From Metellina segmentata (lineage: Eukaryota; Arthropoda; Arachnida; Araneae; Tetragnathidae): a DNA stretch of 64,000 nt. Made by a program: the position numbers and the translations under genes. Location: the NCBI GenBank assembly GCA_947359465.1, contig OX375877.1, positions 23,757,235-23,821,234 on the forward strand, given 5' to 3'. Position 1 is the first letter of the stretch. Each line of letters starts with the position of its first letter. Of the stretch, positions 21,582 through 33,905 are shown piece after piece. A model generated the notes under the pieces. That model worked only from the letters and a program-made list of their open reading frames with translations. It searched no databases and had not been told where the DNA came from.

Positions 21582-23401
21582 CAGGGGTGGCCAACCTTTT
21601 ACATACCATGCGCCAATTTTTTTCACATACGAGTTCAGATGCGCCATACAATTCAAGCACCTTTTATACCTTACGTTCATGGTCCTACAATATATCCTTG
21701 GTAACGTTTTTAATTAAAGTATGTTTATCGACATAATTAACATTTTAAAATGATTTAACTATATTGTATGTAAAACAATGTCTATTACAGAGAATTCCTC
21801 AAATTTGAATCAGTCATTCGCAACCTCGTTTTCCTTTTAATAAATTTCATGGATGAAAATGCTTCATCACATCTGTATGTCGTTCCAACTCGACAAATAT
21901 AACTTTTAGCAAATTTTCTTAGTTCCGGAAAGTGCTTACAGTGTAATGAATAACAAAAATTAATCATGTCAGAAACGTTTTGATCTGAATAACAAAGCTC
22001 ATGAAACTTTAATTTCAATAATGAATTTGTTTTTAAATCAATAAGTACCATTTGTATGTTACTAGGCATCTTCATTACGTTTTGTTCTCTAAGTGAAAAT
22101 GCTTTATTAATGAGAGCATGTAGTTTTCTTCTGTAGCCAAATCAAGAAAACGACTTTCAAATGACCCTTGTAATAACTAATTTTAATACATTTGGTCAAA
22201 TTGTTATTATCCGCAGCACATCCACTCTGCTCTTTCAACTGTGGAAATTGACTGAAATCCTGATTTTCTAACTGAGAGATGAACGGATTTAATGTCATTT
22301 TAAATTAATTAATGCTATTTACTAAGCTAGGAAATAATTTCTTTTTGCCTTGTAGCTTTAAATTTAGTTAATTGAGACGGCTAGTACATCAACTAAAAAT
22401 GCCAATTCAAATAGTAAGTTGTTATCAAATAATAAAGTTCTTTCATCAGGAGAGTTCAATTTTCTGTTCTCAAAAATTAAAAATAGCATTTTTTAATTTC
22501 TACAATCTACTCAGAACCTGTCTTCTAGAAAGCCAGCGCACCTCACAATAAAGAGAAGGTTCACCATATTATAAATCTACTAGTTCAATATTAAAATTAT
22601 AATCCATTCCTCTTACAAAAATGCTTACAACTGGACTACATCAAATATGTCCATCGATTCATCCAAAACTAGAGAAAAGTCTCCCATTTGTTGAAATACA
22701 TACATACATAGAGATAGAGAGAGAGAGAGAGTTCCACGATACATCTCACATTAGTTTGCCTTGGTATAGCAATTTCGTCTGATTTTTTTTCAATACTTTT
22801 ATTACCAAGATGGCGTGCAAATATTTGGAAACAGAACAGTTTTTTTTTCGCTAATGCTAAAGCAATTTCATAGGACGCTTCTGTCATCACCTCGTCTACA
22901 CAACTGACATTAGCAAAAATATTTTGTCTTCTGATTTCTTCCTTTTTTAGTCACATATTCTTTACGTAACTCCGACACGAGAACAAGTTTAATTTTTCCT
23001 TCTATGTTAGCCTGATGCTGTGTTTTATAGTGTTTATTAAAATCTTGTCTTCTATTATGTGAAAGAGTAGTTTCACAAACAATGCAAAAAACGATTTTCC
23101 TGATGGACTTGCTGTAAATAACTCATTTTCTTACTGTTCCTTAAATTAACTTTTTCTCTCATACTTGCATACATTTTGGACATACTTTTTCTCTCATACA
23201 TTTTGCACTTCTTTTGCTCATTTTTTTTTTGCACAGAGATAAATAACAAGAAAATAAAAAGTACAAAAAATCTTGAAAAAGAACAAACAGATCACAAGTG
23301 CGTCATATCACACATAATATAAATGCAAACTCAAAAAATTGCGAAGAAATGTTTGTTTGAAATGCGAGTTTGGCGCATGCGCCACAGGTTGGCCACCCCT
23401 G
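21582..23401 (-). mobile_element. hAT-1, full-length but decayed (unit B copy)
   Basis: 1,820 bp with inverted ends CAGGGGTGGCCAACCT. The 8-bp target duplication is degenerate (GGTTGGAT at 21574-21581 and TGTTAGAT at 23402-23409, 6 of 8 equal). The transposase is coded on the minus strand. It contains a (GA)n tract at about 22703-22731. It disrupts LINE ORF1. Confidence 0.85.
21785..22890 (-). pseudogene. hAT-1 transposase, broken
   Basis: The minus-strand fragments run in order: 22890-22669 (SYEIALALAKKK, early part of the catalytic region), 22298-22107 (NPFISQLENQDFSQFPQLKEQ) and 22075-21785 (C-terminal dimerisation region). The last holds HFPELRKFAKSYICRVGTTY, FSSMKFIKRKTRLRMTD and NLRNSL. 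The FP-L...GTTYRCDEAFSSMK order is characteristic of hAT transposases close to GTF2IRD2/FAM200-type domesticated proteins. Stops and frameshifts separate the parts, and much of the catalytic core is missing. Shorter than an intact hAT transposase by more than half. Confidence 0.78.
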
Positions 23402-23808
23402 TGTTAGATAATGGGTGGTTAAATCAAAGGGAAAGTAAGATGAACGGGTTGTTAAGGGATTTGTGTAAGAGGGAGGAGGTTAGGTTTTTAGATGTTTTTA
23501 TGGAGTATAGGAGGGATTGGATAAGCAGGGACACTTTGCATTTAAGCCTGATAGGTAATAGGGAGGTTGGCAAGCGGGTTTTGAATATTCTGGAGTCAAA
23601 AAACTAGAATACAAGCAGGGATGGGTAGGACATAGAGGGTTGACAGTACACAGTAATTACTTAGGAAAACTAACAGGGTCAAAATTACAGAAGACAAACA
23701 ATACAAAGGGAAAGTGCAATGTAAGGGAGAAAAACAATACCAAGACAAATATTACAAAGGGAAAGTGCAATACAAGGGTGAAAAATAAGCTAAAAGTGTT
23801 TTATTATA

Positions 23809-24571
23809 ATGCTCGGCAGTGTAAGAAATAAAATGGATGAGCTCAGGGGAATTGCACAAGCAGAGGATATAGATATCATTGGGATAACTGAATGTTGGGC
23901 AAGCAGTGAAGATGCACAAATTCTAGAATTGAGTGGATTCACAATGTTTAGGGAGGACAGAGTGAATAAGAAAGGGGGTGGGGTTTTGATTTATGTGAGA
24001 GAATTCTTAAACTGTACGGTAATAAGAGTTAAATAGTAAAACTGAGGGTGGAGAATCAGTCTGGGTGAAACTGAATACAGACAAAGGCGAAGTACTAATT
24101 CTGGGTAATATATATAGACCTCCCGTTAGCAGTGAAGAACAGCAAAAGGGTATGTGCAATCTGATAAACGAAGCATGTCAAAAAGGAGAATTAATTTTAA
24201 TGGAGGTCTATAATTATCCAAACATTGACTGGAGAAACAATCTAGCTACAAATGGGAAAGGGGCAGAATTTTTGGAAGTTATAGAGGATTGTTTTTTGTA
24301 CCAGATGATGTATGAGGATGCTAGGGACAGTGCAATATTGGATTTGATTTTCAGCAATGATGAGGATAGTGTGAAGGATTTGGTTATAGGTGAGCCACTA
24401 GGAGAAAGTGATCATAGAAGTATCAGATTAAGTATAAATTTTCAGTCAGCATACACAATCAATAGTAGGATAATTCAAAATTTCAGAAAGGTAAATTTTC
24501 ATAGTATAAGGAAAGAATTAAAAAAGACATTCAAAGGGGAATTAATATCAAAGCATCATTCTGAACAATGA
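23809..24571 (+). pseudogene. LINE ORF2 endonuclease domain (copy 2)
   Basis: SVRNKMDEL and GITECWAS (metal-binding E) are followed by a single frameshift near 24036-24065, then GNIYRPP and YNYPNIDW. The expected GDYN is EVYN, so the catalytic aspartate is lost. GESDHRSI near the end is intact. The domain is almost full length (about 245 codons in two frames). Confidence 0.8.
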
Positions 24572-25020
24572 AGGAATTTAAGAAGTTAGACAGGGTGATA
24601 AAAAAAACATGTAACTTTCAGAAAAAAAGGAAAATCTAGAAACTTGCTCACTATGTGGTTTTCAGGGGGAAAAAATCTAGAATAGAAAGCCAGAGAAATT
24701 TAAAAATATTAGTCGGAAGCAAAAGGTGTCCTTGGAGGAAAAACAAGGGAAACAAATATAAACCCAAAAGAATTTTTTGCATATGCAAGTGGTAAAAAAA
24801 ATTTTTAGTTCTACACTTGGCCCGTTGGAGAGGAGGGGAGGAGAATTAATTCGAGACGAGGTGGGAATGGCAAACGTGTTAAATGACATTTTTCTGGGGG
24901 TTTTCAATGGTAACTATAAATTAAAAAAGGATCCCAAGGATGGAGCCTTTGCAGGGTGTACAATTAAATAATACAAATTAAACAGGGAAGAAATAGTAGA
25001 AAGAATAGAAGAAAAGAATT

Positions 25021-26400
25021 AAGCCATCTAAAGCACCAGGGCCAGACGATATATATCCGAGAGTACTAGTGGAATGCGCGGAAGAATTGGGGGACGTAAT
25101 TCACATCATATTTAATTCAACATATAGCACGGGTTGGGTACCAATGAATTGGAAGTTGGCCAACATAACTCCAATTTTCAAAAAGGGAATACAAAGCGAT
25201 CCGGACAACTATAGACCGGTAAGTCTAACATCAGTAATTGTCAAAATATTTGAATCTCTTTTTAAAATGCATATAATGTTATACTTGGAGGAAGGGGAAC
25301 TGTTGTCAGATAACCAGTATGCGTTTAGGAAGGGCTGATCCTGCTCTATAAACCGTTTGAAGTTCTACGAAAAAATTACTGAGGAGCTGTATAATAAGAG
25401 CAGTGTATATATCATGTACATTGATGTGGCATTACAATTTAAATTGGAAAGGCAGGGGATTCAGGGGAAAACATTGATATGGATAAAGAATTGGTTATTG
25501 GGTAGAAAGCAGAGAGTGCAGGTAAAAGGAAATTATTCACAGTGGACAGACGTTATAAGTGGGGTGCCTCAGGGATCAGTTTTGGGACCAATTTTATTTA
25601 TAATTTTCATAGATGATATACGTCAGGGGATTAAGAATAGAATCAGTATATTTGCATATGACTTAAAAATATGGGGGACAGTGGATTCCAAGTTACAAAT
25701 AGAGAATTTACAAGGGGATTTTGATAAGATATCCGAATGGGCTGTAAAATGGGGTATGTCATTTAATGTAGGGAAATGTCAAGTTCTGCATATGGGTTAC
25801 AGGAACAGTGGAGCCGAGTACTGTCTGCAAGGAGTAAAGGTAAAGGAGGGAGAAGCAATCAAGGATTTTGGGGTGGTAATTCACAGGGATTATAAAATGT
25901 ATCACCAATGTTCATCTGCGGGTAAAAAGGCTAATAGGTTATTGGGGTATATTAAAAAGACTGTAACTTCAAGGGATAAGAATATAATCTTGCCGTTATA
26001 CAAGGGCTGAGTAAGACCACATCTAGAATATGCTGTACAATTCTGGGCTCCATATATGTAAAAGGATATATAATTAACTGAAAGGGTTTAGCACAAAGCT
26101 ACAAAAATAATAAAGGGGATAGCAAATCTAGGCTATAATGAACGTTTAAGTAAGCTAAACATGTATACACTGGAAAGAAGAAGGAGGCGGGGGGGGATTT
26201 GATTCTGCTTTTCAAGTTGGTAAAACAAGGGGACAGAGGGCTTAAATTTCAATAACAGAACAAGGCATAACAGAACAAGGGGCCATGGGTATAAATTGAA
26301 AAAGAATCATTTGAGTCGGGATTTAAGGAAAACCTACTACTTTAATAGGGTAATAGACAAATGGAACGCGTTGCCAGAAAATACAGTTAATTGAAAGGGA
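25021..26400 (+). pseudogene. LINE ORF2 reverse transcriptase domain (copy 2)
   Basis: 25069-25338 carries NWKLANITPIFKKG and NYRPVSLTSV. A stop follows. 25357-26010 is open for 217 codons with PQGSVLGPILFIIFIDD, WAVKWGMSFNVGKC and VIHRDYKM. About 11 residues are missing right after the motif A aspartate. The FADD box is FAYD, so the catalytic pair is broken. The C-terminal region to about 26400 is in other frames. Confidence 0.82.
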
Positions 26401-26458
26401 GTGTACGAATTTAAGATGCAATTGGATAGTCAGTGGGAATTGGGGAACTCATAAACGA

Positions 26459-26497
26459 ACGACCAGCCTTGTTGGGTTTGAGCCTGTAGCTGGTCGT
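26459..26497 (+). other. LINE 3' stem-loop (copy 2)
   Basis: A 9-bp perfect stem, ACGACCAGC with GCTGGTCGT, the same size as in copy 1, 20 bp before the LINE end. Confidence 0.7.
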
Positions 26498-26517
26498 CAA
26501 TATTTGTATTTGTATAG

Positions 26518-28095
26518 ATGATTTATAACTGACCACATTTGTTTTAATTCTAATTTAGCACGTTTTCAATGTACAAGTTATCAAGTGAATATACTGTTTT
26601 GCTACACTATCTTTCACAAATAGCGCACCAGCATAATTAACACCAATAATCGAAAATGAGGCTGATTGTTCCACTCGTTCAGCTGGTAGTTATACAACAT
26701 TTTGGTATCCTTGAAAAGAATAGAATCTTTAGCAAATGCAATTTTTTTTATAACTACTTTTATAGTTTGTCTGGCTTTTAAGATCCGTTATTTTTCTCTC
26801 ACTTGAACTAGTGTGTGACATACACCATAATGAAATACTCTTTCATGGGATTCTAAAATCAATAATTCAGTAATTGTGATTTAGAAGTGAGTATGATTGG
26901 ATACTTTCCACACATTGAAAAATAGGTTTTGTGTAACCGTCCCCTTATTCGCAGGACATTCTTTGAGATCCAGAAACGGGTTTAAACATAATAATTTTGA
27001 GCCTTTTGGAAGAGGTTTACCATTCTTCCGGAATGTAATTTCGTTAAAGTAAGATTCAATTTGATCAGTTCTTACCCAAAACTGCTCAGTTCCATTGAGT
27101 AATTCAGATGTAAGAGGACCCTTAAGACTCTTCTTTCTTTTAAGTACATCAACAAAACGTAGTACACAAGCAGTCGCTCTTAATAGTCTGCAAAAGTTGC
27201 TAAATCTTCCCGGATCAATAATTTTTTTCAGATACGATCTCTCTGCCAATTGAGTCATATTGAAATCCCTTTACCTTGTGCCAAATGTTTTCTGGTTCAT
27301 TTAACCATTCAGGGCCATGCTACCACATTTTCGATTTAATGAAATCTTTACTTAAACATCCTCTCGTCAACAAGTTTGCAGGATTATGATTACTTATACA
27401 GTGCCTCCAAACACTGCGGTCCTTAACTTCCTGAATTGCTGCGACGGTTTGACACAAATGGCCTCCATCTGGACGCTGAGCCTTTTATCCAATGGAGTAC
27501 AATTGTCGAGTCACTCCACAGAAATACCCTTTCTATAGTTTTAAAGATGGCTTTAAGATGTTTAACTATTATTGTGGTTATTACAGCACCGATCAACTCC
27601 AAACGCAGCAATGTTTACCTTTTAATAGGCGCAACCCTAGATCTGGAGATTACGAAATTAGTTTGAGAAGTGTCTTCTGATGTTTTGTATTTTAAATATG
27701 CCACTGCTCGAAAAGCCTTTAAAGAGGAATCGCAGAACACGTGTAAATGTAAATCTTCACCACTTATTATACTCGTGGTGGAAAAGTAATGTTGAGGTAT
27801 AATTGAATTTTGCAATTATTGTATTTTGTTACACCAGGTTGGTCAATTTTCTTTAATTTCTCCTGAGTTCAATTCATCCCAATCCCACCAAGCTGCCATG
27901 ACTCCTGAAAAATGCACTTTATTTGAATCAGGAAAGACGTTATAAATCCACAGGGATCGTAAATTTTTGCAGCGGTGTGGAGAAAGTTTCTTTTAGAGCA
28001 TAGCATTGTCATCCAAAGTTGACAACATTGATCTTAAGTCAAGCCCCAGAATGTGTTCATTATTGTTCCAAATGAGTCCTAACACTTTAAAGTGT
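26518..28095 (-). pseudogene. BEL-1 pol: RT C-terminus, RNase H, integrase start (unit B)
   Basis: Minus strand, from right to left. The end of the reverse transcriptase is at about 28095-27830. A 66-codon piece follows (27815-27615: HYFSTTSIISGEDLHLHVFCD). RNase H is at 27611-27423, with LELIGAV and the active-site-like LWSDSTIVLHWIKG. The integrase N-terminal part is at 27258-26881, including LLRATACVLRFVD and QFWVRTDQIESYF. Integrase core sequence ends at the LINE. Frames are broken at several points. Confidence 0.82.
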
Positions 28096-28838
28096 TAATC
28101 TTAATGTTCACTTATTTCAATAAAAGAATTAGATTTCCTCCATAAGTCTTTTAAATCTTTAGAATTTGTGAACAATTTTCTCATACTCATTTCCCTTCTA
28201 CTTCGAAAATCAAGTTATCAAATTTATTTTTCCAAACTATGCTGATTTAAGCTTTGATGTTCAACTAATTGCATTTTTAAATTTTGTATACCTAGCCACA
28301 TAAGTTCGTTCAACTCAATTGTTTCAAATTTCGTTTTGTGTGGGTATAAAATAAAGTTAAATGTATTTTCTACAGTCTTAAATTTATTAAATCTCTCCTC
28401 AAAGGCTTGTTTTATTTCCTCTATGATGATTAAATATTTTTTGACTGCATATTTTTGAACGTCAAGCGTATTTTCCATTGTTATTGTGTTTTGGAAATTT
28501 TTTTTTAGTTGAAGAAAATATTTCATGATTTTCATTTCCAAATTCCTAGTAAATATGTATTTCGTCATCAATATACAAATATTCTCATATAAATCCTAAA
28601 AGAGCATTATATATAAGCAATAAATCTAAAACATTTTACAAAATTATTATAAATTTTTTGTCATTTTTAAGTTATTTATTAACGTTTGTATTTTCTTCAT
28701 ATTTTTTAAAAGAGGGGTTAAAATAATAAATTAAATTCTTTATGTATATGATAAATTTATAGAAATCAATGCGTGGGTCATTTAAAAAGCATGCGTGGGT
28801 CAAAGTCTGACCCGCGGGTTATAGGTTCGCCATTTCTG
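28095..28838 (-). mobile_element. hAT-2 fragment in BEL-1 (unit B)
   Basis: The minus-strand ORF at 28224-28571 (115 aa) contains IIEEIKQAFEERF and NELMWLGIQNL, matching the unit A copy. The outer tip is GGTTCGCCATTTCTG, with the inner hairpin GGGTC/GACCC. The other terminus is absent. Confidence 0.6.
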
Positions 28839-30400
28839 CTCTATATTAAAAAAAAAGTTACTGCCGCCGCCGGCGCTGTTGCAGGATTGAATACAATGCT
28901 GTTTAGCTCAATTCTTAGGGGTTGACGAACGTTAGCGAACATGACGCAGCCTCCTGGTGTAGTAAAGTGGTATAACTCTTTATTGAATTTTCACCCTAAG
29001 AATCGGAAGACTAAACGGTTTAATTATCCGGAACTTGTGTAACTTAGGCTTTTTCTAGAGTTTGCACTTGAGATGCGTTTTTATTTTTAGTTTCGAGGCA
29101 AAATAATGAATTATGCTGTAAACTCCGAAACGCTTCACAGGGTTGGATTTTTACTTTACACTGGGAAATTAAAGGTTTACTAGCTAGAAAACGATAACAA
29201 CGTCTTTCCTTTTTTAGCTTGTAGCGTTTCTGTGCATTCGTGAAAGATCTACATTTGGATCCAATATGCGAGTTAGAGTTACAGAAAATACAAACATTTT
29301 TTTAAATTGTGTATAATGCGTCTGATGTTGGGACATTAGTTTTAAATCTAGGTGGTTAATTATAACCTTTCGAGCGAGAAGTTTCGTGATTTGTCAGTTG
29401 CAGTCCAGAAACCACATTAGCCCCTTCTCGATATTCAATTTCAAATTTTTTAAATTTATCAGTTCGTTATTATTACCGGTCTTTTCAGGATCCCTTTCAG
29501 GATCTCTCTTAATTCTACCACTAGATTATGAGGTAACTGTTTTAACAAAATTGGTATCAATAAATGACCGTACGTACCGGACGAAATTACAATGGCAATA
29601 TACAAACTTTGCTTTAGTCATGCAAGCCTCTAAGTCCTTAAAGATTTGAAGTAACCGTAACTGGCTTAATTTTTAACAGTTTATTCATTAAACAATTGAT
29701 TAAATGAATGTTCTTGTTTACTATATCGATCCTTTAACAAATTGGAATTAGATTTGTAATTTTCTTCCGTGAGATAAATTCCAGCAACAGTTTTGAAAAC
29801 TTCACCCGATAGAAAATATTTTAAATACATAAATTTGTCAACACTCATTTGAGTCAGCACTTGTTGATTGATAGCACTTGTGAAGCTGTTGAAAAATTCC
29901 AGAAATGCTCTTGAGTCACCATTAAAGGTGGAAACATTTAGCTTAGGCAAATTAATAGCAGCTGATGACTTTCTAATATTCAAATTAGAAACGTAGAACT
30001 TTGAGAAGACACAGAATGTTGAATCTTTAACTTCTGTAATTAACTTTTTATTTTAAATTTATTACCACTTATGTGTTCATCATAATCAAATAAACTTTGA
30101 ATTTCGGTTTCGAACACCGCATTATCAGTTATATTACCTGAATTTTAAAAATTATAGTTCTATGTTTACTTTGCTTTTATTCTAGATTTAGCAAACATTC
30201 CAAAAGTTTATCTTGGTCAGTTTCACTTTCGGTATCAAGACTTTTTAAGAAAGAATCTGCTTTAGTTATTAATTTAATACAAGAACTTCGTGTAAGCTTT
30301 CGATTTGTTTTTAATTTATCAGGATTCTCCATCTTTAAATCTGGCGTATTTAAATGAAGGTTTACAGTACCTCTCAAGTTGAAACTCACTGTTTGAATGA
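28839..30400 (-). pseudogene. BEL-1 protease region and gag (unit B)
   Basis: Gag is the best-kept BEL protein here. The N-terminus is at 30389-30177 (MENPDKLKTNRKLTRSS, KADSFLKSLDTESE). The central DUF1759-type domain is at 29983-29681 (INLPKLNVSTFNGD, AFLEFFNSF, KFMYLKYFLSGEV). It continues in broken frames to about 29390. Protease-type sequence (about 29040-28860) is cut by hAT-2. This gag would form the particle shell and package RNA. Confidence 0.75.
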
Positions 30401-30710
30401 TACCACGAATCCGGGTTCAAAGCCGTCAAAGCAAACCAAGTAATTGACGTATATTCCAGTAGTTCATGAATCCCATAAATATCACAAGGAGTCCTAACAG
30501 AATATATTCCCGGTTTGCGGAACCATTGAAAAGAATCCTCGAGTCCAAAAATGTCTTTTTGTAATTTATTTTGACACATGAAACGAACAGTACGAACGGT
30601 ACAACTACACAACAAATAGTAATATTAGACTGAAGTACATAAGTTCGAGTTTCTAGAACAAGGAGGGACCACATCAAGAACGTTCACTCCGTGAAGCCGT
30701 GTCATTCGGA
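30400..30710 (-). other. BEL-1 leader / probable LTR segment (unit B)
   Basis: Upstream of gag on the minus strand and conserved with unit A 6719-7010. AAATAAATTAC on the minus strand (about 30567) could be the LTR polyadenylation signal, and TGGTATCATTC (about 30405) could be the LTR/primer-site junction. Unit C has lost this part. Confidence 0.4.
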
Positions 30711-30825
30711 AGTCTAAAAAAATGTATTTTTAATCCATTCCTTTTTCGAACGATCACGTGGCCTCGACGAGAGTTACAACAAGAAGCTCCCAAATGACCT
30801 CATTTTGGAATGACATTGAGTTTGG

Positions 30826-31205
30826 AGAGTGGTGAGACAGGTCAGGTGTTGACCTCTTCACATGAGTGTGGTACAGAACTACAAGCTGTTATCCTTGGAC
30901 TTTCCCTTTGGAATAGTTCACGGTCCGTCTTCAATACTGTTGCTCTTAGCGCGACGTTAGCTCAAGTCTTATCTTCCTACCAACAAAGTCTAAAGGTACT
31001 TTTTGAACTGGAACTCTTTCTTTTTTTCTGTGCTCTTATCATGTTGGCGTGGTATAGACATTTGGAGATGGGGGGGGGGGAGTGTCAGTTCAGTTGCTGA
31101 TCTCGTCACCTGACCATAGTTCAAAATTGCGTGGTGTTATCATCAAGCTTTCCCCTTTTGGATTGTTCAAGAACCGTCGCCAATAGCCCATTGTGTTGCT
31201 TTTGT
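30826..31205 (+). mobile_element. SINE-like pair (unit B)
   Basis: Monomers at about 30826-30970 and 31055-31205 match the unit A pair at 7128. A run of nine G lies at the second monomer's head. Confidence 0.55.
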
Positions 31206-32051
31206 GCGACGATAATTTTAATGGTATCTATCCCATATTTTAAAACTTTCTTCCCAAAGGTGCCCATTAAACTTAGAATTGTCTGTAGAGAAGATATTTG
31301 GGGGCTTCCTTTGTGGTCCGTGTCCATTTTCTTATCAATTTCAAGGATATCGGATGACAGACCTCATACATTCTTAACTTCTTGAACGAAGTCCACCAAA
31401 GGCTTGAAGCAAAAAATCTAGAGTCGAATTACTGCTCATTATTGAAGTTCCGTTCTCGTTATTTAAATAAGAAAGAGGAGCCTGGAAAACTGCACCTGAA
31501 CATGAAAGAAAATGCTTAAGGATATCTTCGTGAAATTGTGTGATTTTTAAAGGGCGAGAGGTTTTTAGCTATAATGAATGATAAGCGGGTGTATTCTCCT
31601 GTTCTAGACACCTAACAAGGAAAGATAAACCTGTAGAGTTGCGACCGTTAACAACCTCGTAGCAGGACAGAAGAACGAATAATTCCATTGATTGCTTTGT
31701 TCTGTTTTCATCAAATTTCTTAGATTCGGCGTGATTATATATGAGTATATGGTCGAAATCGGATGTAATTTAACACTTTCTTTTCTCCGGGCCTTTTAGA
31801 CTGAAGAACAAACAGTGCTTTTGTTTGAAATATAGTACCAGCTGATATAAATACACAAAGTTAATGAAATGATTTTAACAATTCTAGCTTATTTTTTTAA
31901 ATTGAAATGTTTGGAATATTGTGTGAATTTTCAATATCTGTTTTGCTAACTTCCAATAAAATGTTTTAAGCTATACAAGGAGATTCGGAAATATCCTAAT
32001 AATCCATTAAATATGGTAGGGTGCCAAGCATTCTAGAATTTACTAACGGTA
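31206..32051. other. Duplicated non-coding DNA, no gene seen (unit B)
   Basis: Conserved with 7511-8355 and 60136-60965; ends at the TA target of the Tc1-A element. Confidence 0.55.
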
Positions 32052-32084
32052 TACACTGGTGAAATAAATTAAGAGAATTTGCAT

Positions 32085-33640
32085 ATTGTAACGTTAATTG
32101 AAAACGTTACATTCATAATCATCACCGCACCTACAACGAACCTAAAAATTACACAGACAACACCAATTTTCATGGATTCACCCCCTGAACTCACCGAAAA
32201 GAACGCTTTCTGAAACTCACTCATTCTCCCAACGGAAAAGTACAGTGCTACAGGCTGCAATTCCTTCGCATTCCTTCTTCCCACAACGGTCGAAGAGCCG
32301 GCCGATTCCGAGAAAAAGTGGGCAAATTTAGGGGTCAACCCCTTGCCAACTTTCATTCATAGATCCAATTATCAAAAGGGTAATTAACTTCATCAATTTT
32401 GATCGTACGGCTTCTGAACATCTGTCAAAATGTGCCTTAAGACCTTATGGTCATTTTGATGGTTGTTTCGAGTCGATATGATGAAGGATTGATTTTATAA
32501 TCCTCTTTATTCAATTTCATTCATTCAGACCCAGAAAGGACGCAAAGTGGGGTTGCCACTTGGCGGTTTCTGGCTGGATTTCGGATGGAGATAAACCATC
32601 ATAAATGGAATTTTGGCAACATAGTTGGCGACAAAATCGCAGTTTTCATTCATCCCATAAATACAGGTGTTGGCGTGATTTTCCTCAGACTCTCACTTTT
32701 CACCAACGTCAAAAGACGTGAATTTTTTTTGCTGCTTGGATTTTCGGGGTGACTGTGGGGTTGCACAAGAGAAGAAGTGATTGACCGAGGGAACCAGATC
32801 AACTCCCGCGGAGCATCTCTTTCAACCATCTTGAGGATCCAGATTTTTTTGTCTGGAAAGAGTTTCCCTGTTTTCAACAATCATTTTCTTCATATATTCG
32901 GATCCCACAGTTACCTCCAACCCGTTCTACATCACCGAGGAGTCAGGACCTTTAGGAATACCGTCCCGGAGCGGCTTCTCCTTTTTTTCCGCGTAACGTT
33001 CGTGAAGGTCCTACTCCGACAAGGATCTCTATACAAGAGTTTGCCTTATTCGAACAACGTACATGCGATGGACGTATGAATCCTCTCTGGTACTATGGTG
33101 AAGTAACGGGTATTCCTTCTCCTATTCAAATAAAGGAAAATAATTCATTCTCAGTCATCCTGCTTGAGTTCTGTGTCGTCTGAATCAAATATACTCCAGC
33201 CAATATCTTCTTCAAGAAAAACCTGCTATTTCATCTGAAGTAATGCCAAACCCTATTACTTCTCCTTGTAACTAAACACTGGGAAGTGGCCGTCGCTTCC
33301 ACTGTCCCCATTGCATTTCTAATACATTTCAAGGACTCTACTCTCATCGGTCTCCAAGTTCGAATCCGGTTTCCTCTTCAAAAAATAAGACTCTCCTCAA
33401 TTCTGGAAACAATTCCAGATGATGTCATCTTGAAAACCACAGGTCGTATCAACATATTATTTTGTCTCTTGTTCTTTTGTTAAAAAAAATCACCTTAATC
33501 ATTTAATGGGAAACCTAGGGTTGTTGCTATTGAAGTCCTCTTGCTAATACTTTAGTAAGTAAGGAACCACTTCAACCCATCCACAACAACCCATACCTAC
33601 TACCACTGTCAATCCTCACTCACTTATTGTTGTGTTTATA
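32085..33640. other. Unrelated ~1.5-kb segment inside Tc1-A
   Basis: It is less AT-rich and more pyrimidine-rich than the surroundings and not found elsewhere in the window. ORFs such as 32650-32880 (minus), 32777-33079 and 33286-33483 are short and mutually overlapping, and I recognise none. It may be captured genomic DNA or a nested insertion whose ends I cannot find. Confidence 0.5.
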
Positions 33641-33905
33641 AAAATTAGTACACTTATGATTTGTTTTTATATAAAATTAGTACACATATTTTATCGAATT
33701 TCATGAAAAGAACTGAACTGTATGTAAAACCACTGCTTCTAGTAAAAAATGCGTAAGCGTACACGTGTGTGTAGACGGAGCCAGTAGAGAAGCAGGTTTT
33801 ATAAGCGCGCGTAAGTTAAAACGCATTTCGTTCGTTAGCACACCTCGGCGAATTTCTTATTGTTATTTTGCAGCTATCGGTTAATTTCAAATTGTAACAG
33901 TAAAA

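Larger units (their letters stand above)
23402..26517 (+). mobile_element. LINE copy 2, main body
   Basis: It runs from the end of ORF1 (to 23607) through ORF2 to the 3' hairpin and ATTTGTATTTGT end. BEL-1 integrase resumes at 26518 with ATGATTTATAACTGACC. It is the least damaged of the three copies but still carries several frame breaks. Confidence 0.85.
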
